Source: Parietichytrium sp. I65-24A
Lineage: Eukaryota > Sar > Bigyra > Thraustochytrida > Thraustochytriidae
Reading direction: 5' to 3'
DNA length: 64,000 bases
NCBI GenBank assembly: GCA_012862575.1
Contig: BLSF01000107.1
Coordinates: 21,370 to 85,369 of the forward strand
Shown here: positions 63,581-64,000 of the stretch, piece by piece
Layout: every line of letters begins with the position of its first letter
How positions within the stretch are numbered: position 1 is the first letter of the stretch
Notes under the pieces: model-generated
Databases searched by the model: none
Told to the model about the DNA's origin: nothing
The model's input: the letters and a program-made list of their open reading frames with translations, nothing else
Translations under genes and position numbers: made by a program

Positions 63581-64000
63581 GTCAATTCAGGCTCTGCACT
63601 GGGGTTTTTTGGCGATGCAAGGATGCTGCGGGTCCATACACCGAAGAGGTCATTGAGAGGATGAGACGAGCCCAAGTAGGAGAAGCAACGCCGTCATTGT
63701 TGCTGTTGACGGAATCTTATCACCTAATTTGATCCAGCCAAACTTCCACTTTTCATACTCCATAATCCAGAAATATCTCCTTTGATTCATTCATTCATTT
63801 TAAGTGTTGGTATTGTTGCGCACAAGAATTGGTAATGGGGGCGGTGGAGGACCAGAAACATGCCCAGGGATACACATATCATCCGAGTGGAAAAAATGTT
63901 GCATGCCCACCCTCTTCTACACTCTTCGAGACACGTATTTACGTTGGGTCAGGAATCAGCCTGAGCTAGAAACCCATGGACAGAAAAAGAGCGACAACTG
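63581..64000. other. 3' flank, nothing recognised
   Basis: An ATTC repeat near 63788-63800; no gene visible before the window ends. Confidence 0.5.

Noticed and set aside
1-64000. tRNA, rRNA or snRNA genes
   Set aside because: I scanned for T-loop-like GTTCGA contexts and paired arms and found none convincing; a covariance-model search would be decisive.

Overview
The window is nuclear DNA from a unicellular eukaryote. Reasons: long, mostly intron-poor genes lie on both strands with kilobase-scale spacers and no operons. Several genes carry GT-AG introns with good GTAAGT donors. The products are eukaryotic (condensin HEAT subunit, syntaxin-5 type SNARE, RPA-interacting protein, MYND protein, full-length PDR-type ABC transporter). 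Spacers are full of tetra- and pentanucleotide microsatellites. The ABC transporter resembles stramenopile (oomycete-like) PDR proteins and the LRR-Roc-COR gene recalls brown-algal ROCO genes, so I lean towards a stramenopile or related protist; this is inference. Five single N characters (10533, 12488, 58122, 59908, 60876) are contig joins, and the sequence on their two sides is often duplicated or mismatched.

Layout. 1-9.0 kb: a coiled-coil protein fragment, condensin subunit 1, a two-exon DAHP synthase (shikimate pathway), then a microsatellite-rich spacer. 9.0-14.5 kb: two near-identical copies of the 5' part of an LRR gene, followed after a join by a Roc-COR-TIR segment. 15.1-15.8 kb: a very large (AAAAG)n tract. 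16-31 kb: a small two-exon gene, a secreted/type I membrane protein, a MYND protein, syntaxin 5, RPAIN, an FN2-domain secreted protein and an FtsJ-type methyltransferase. 31-48 kb: a membrane alpha/beta hydrolase, a DUF1853-exonuclease fusion, an AlkB alkane hydroxylase, a sphingomyelin-synthase-like PAP2 protein and a membrane-anchored orphan. 50-55 kb: a three-exon PDR/ABCG transporter. 55.4-58.1 kb: a 15-exon LRR array. 58-61 kb: a truncated zinc-knuckle-like gene and repeat-rich, poorly assembled DNA. 61.7-63.6 kb: a secreted orphan.

The most interesting system is the LRR family. Each 28-residue LRR is one exon of exactly 84 nt with phase-2 introns at both ends, and the introns resemble each other too, so units can be gained, lost or shuffled without breaking frame. 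The two 5' copies at 10.0 and 11.55 kb share an identical first intron but differ in the first two exons only by amino-acid-changing substitutions. Their LRR differences cluster at predicted exposed positions. With a Roc-COR-TIR segment nearby, this looks like a diversifying intracellular receptor family in a protist.
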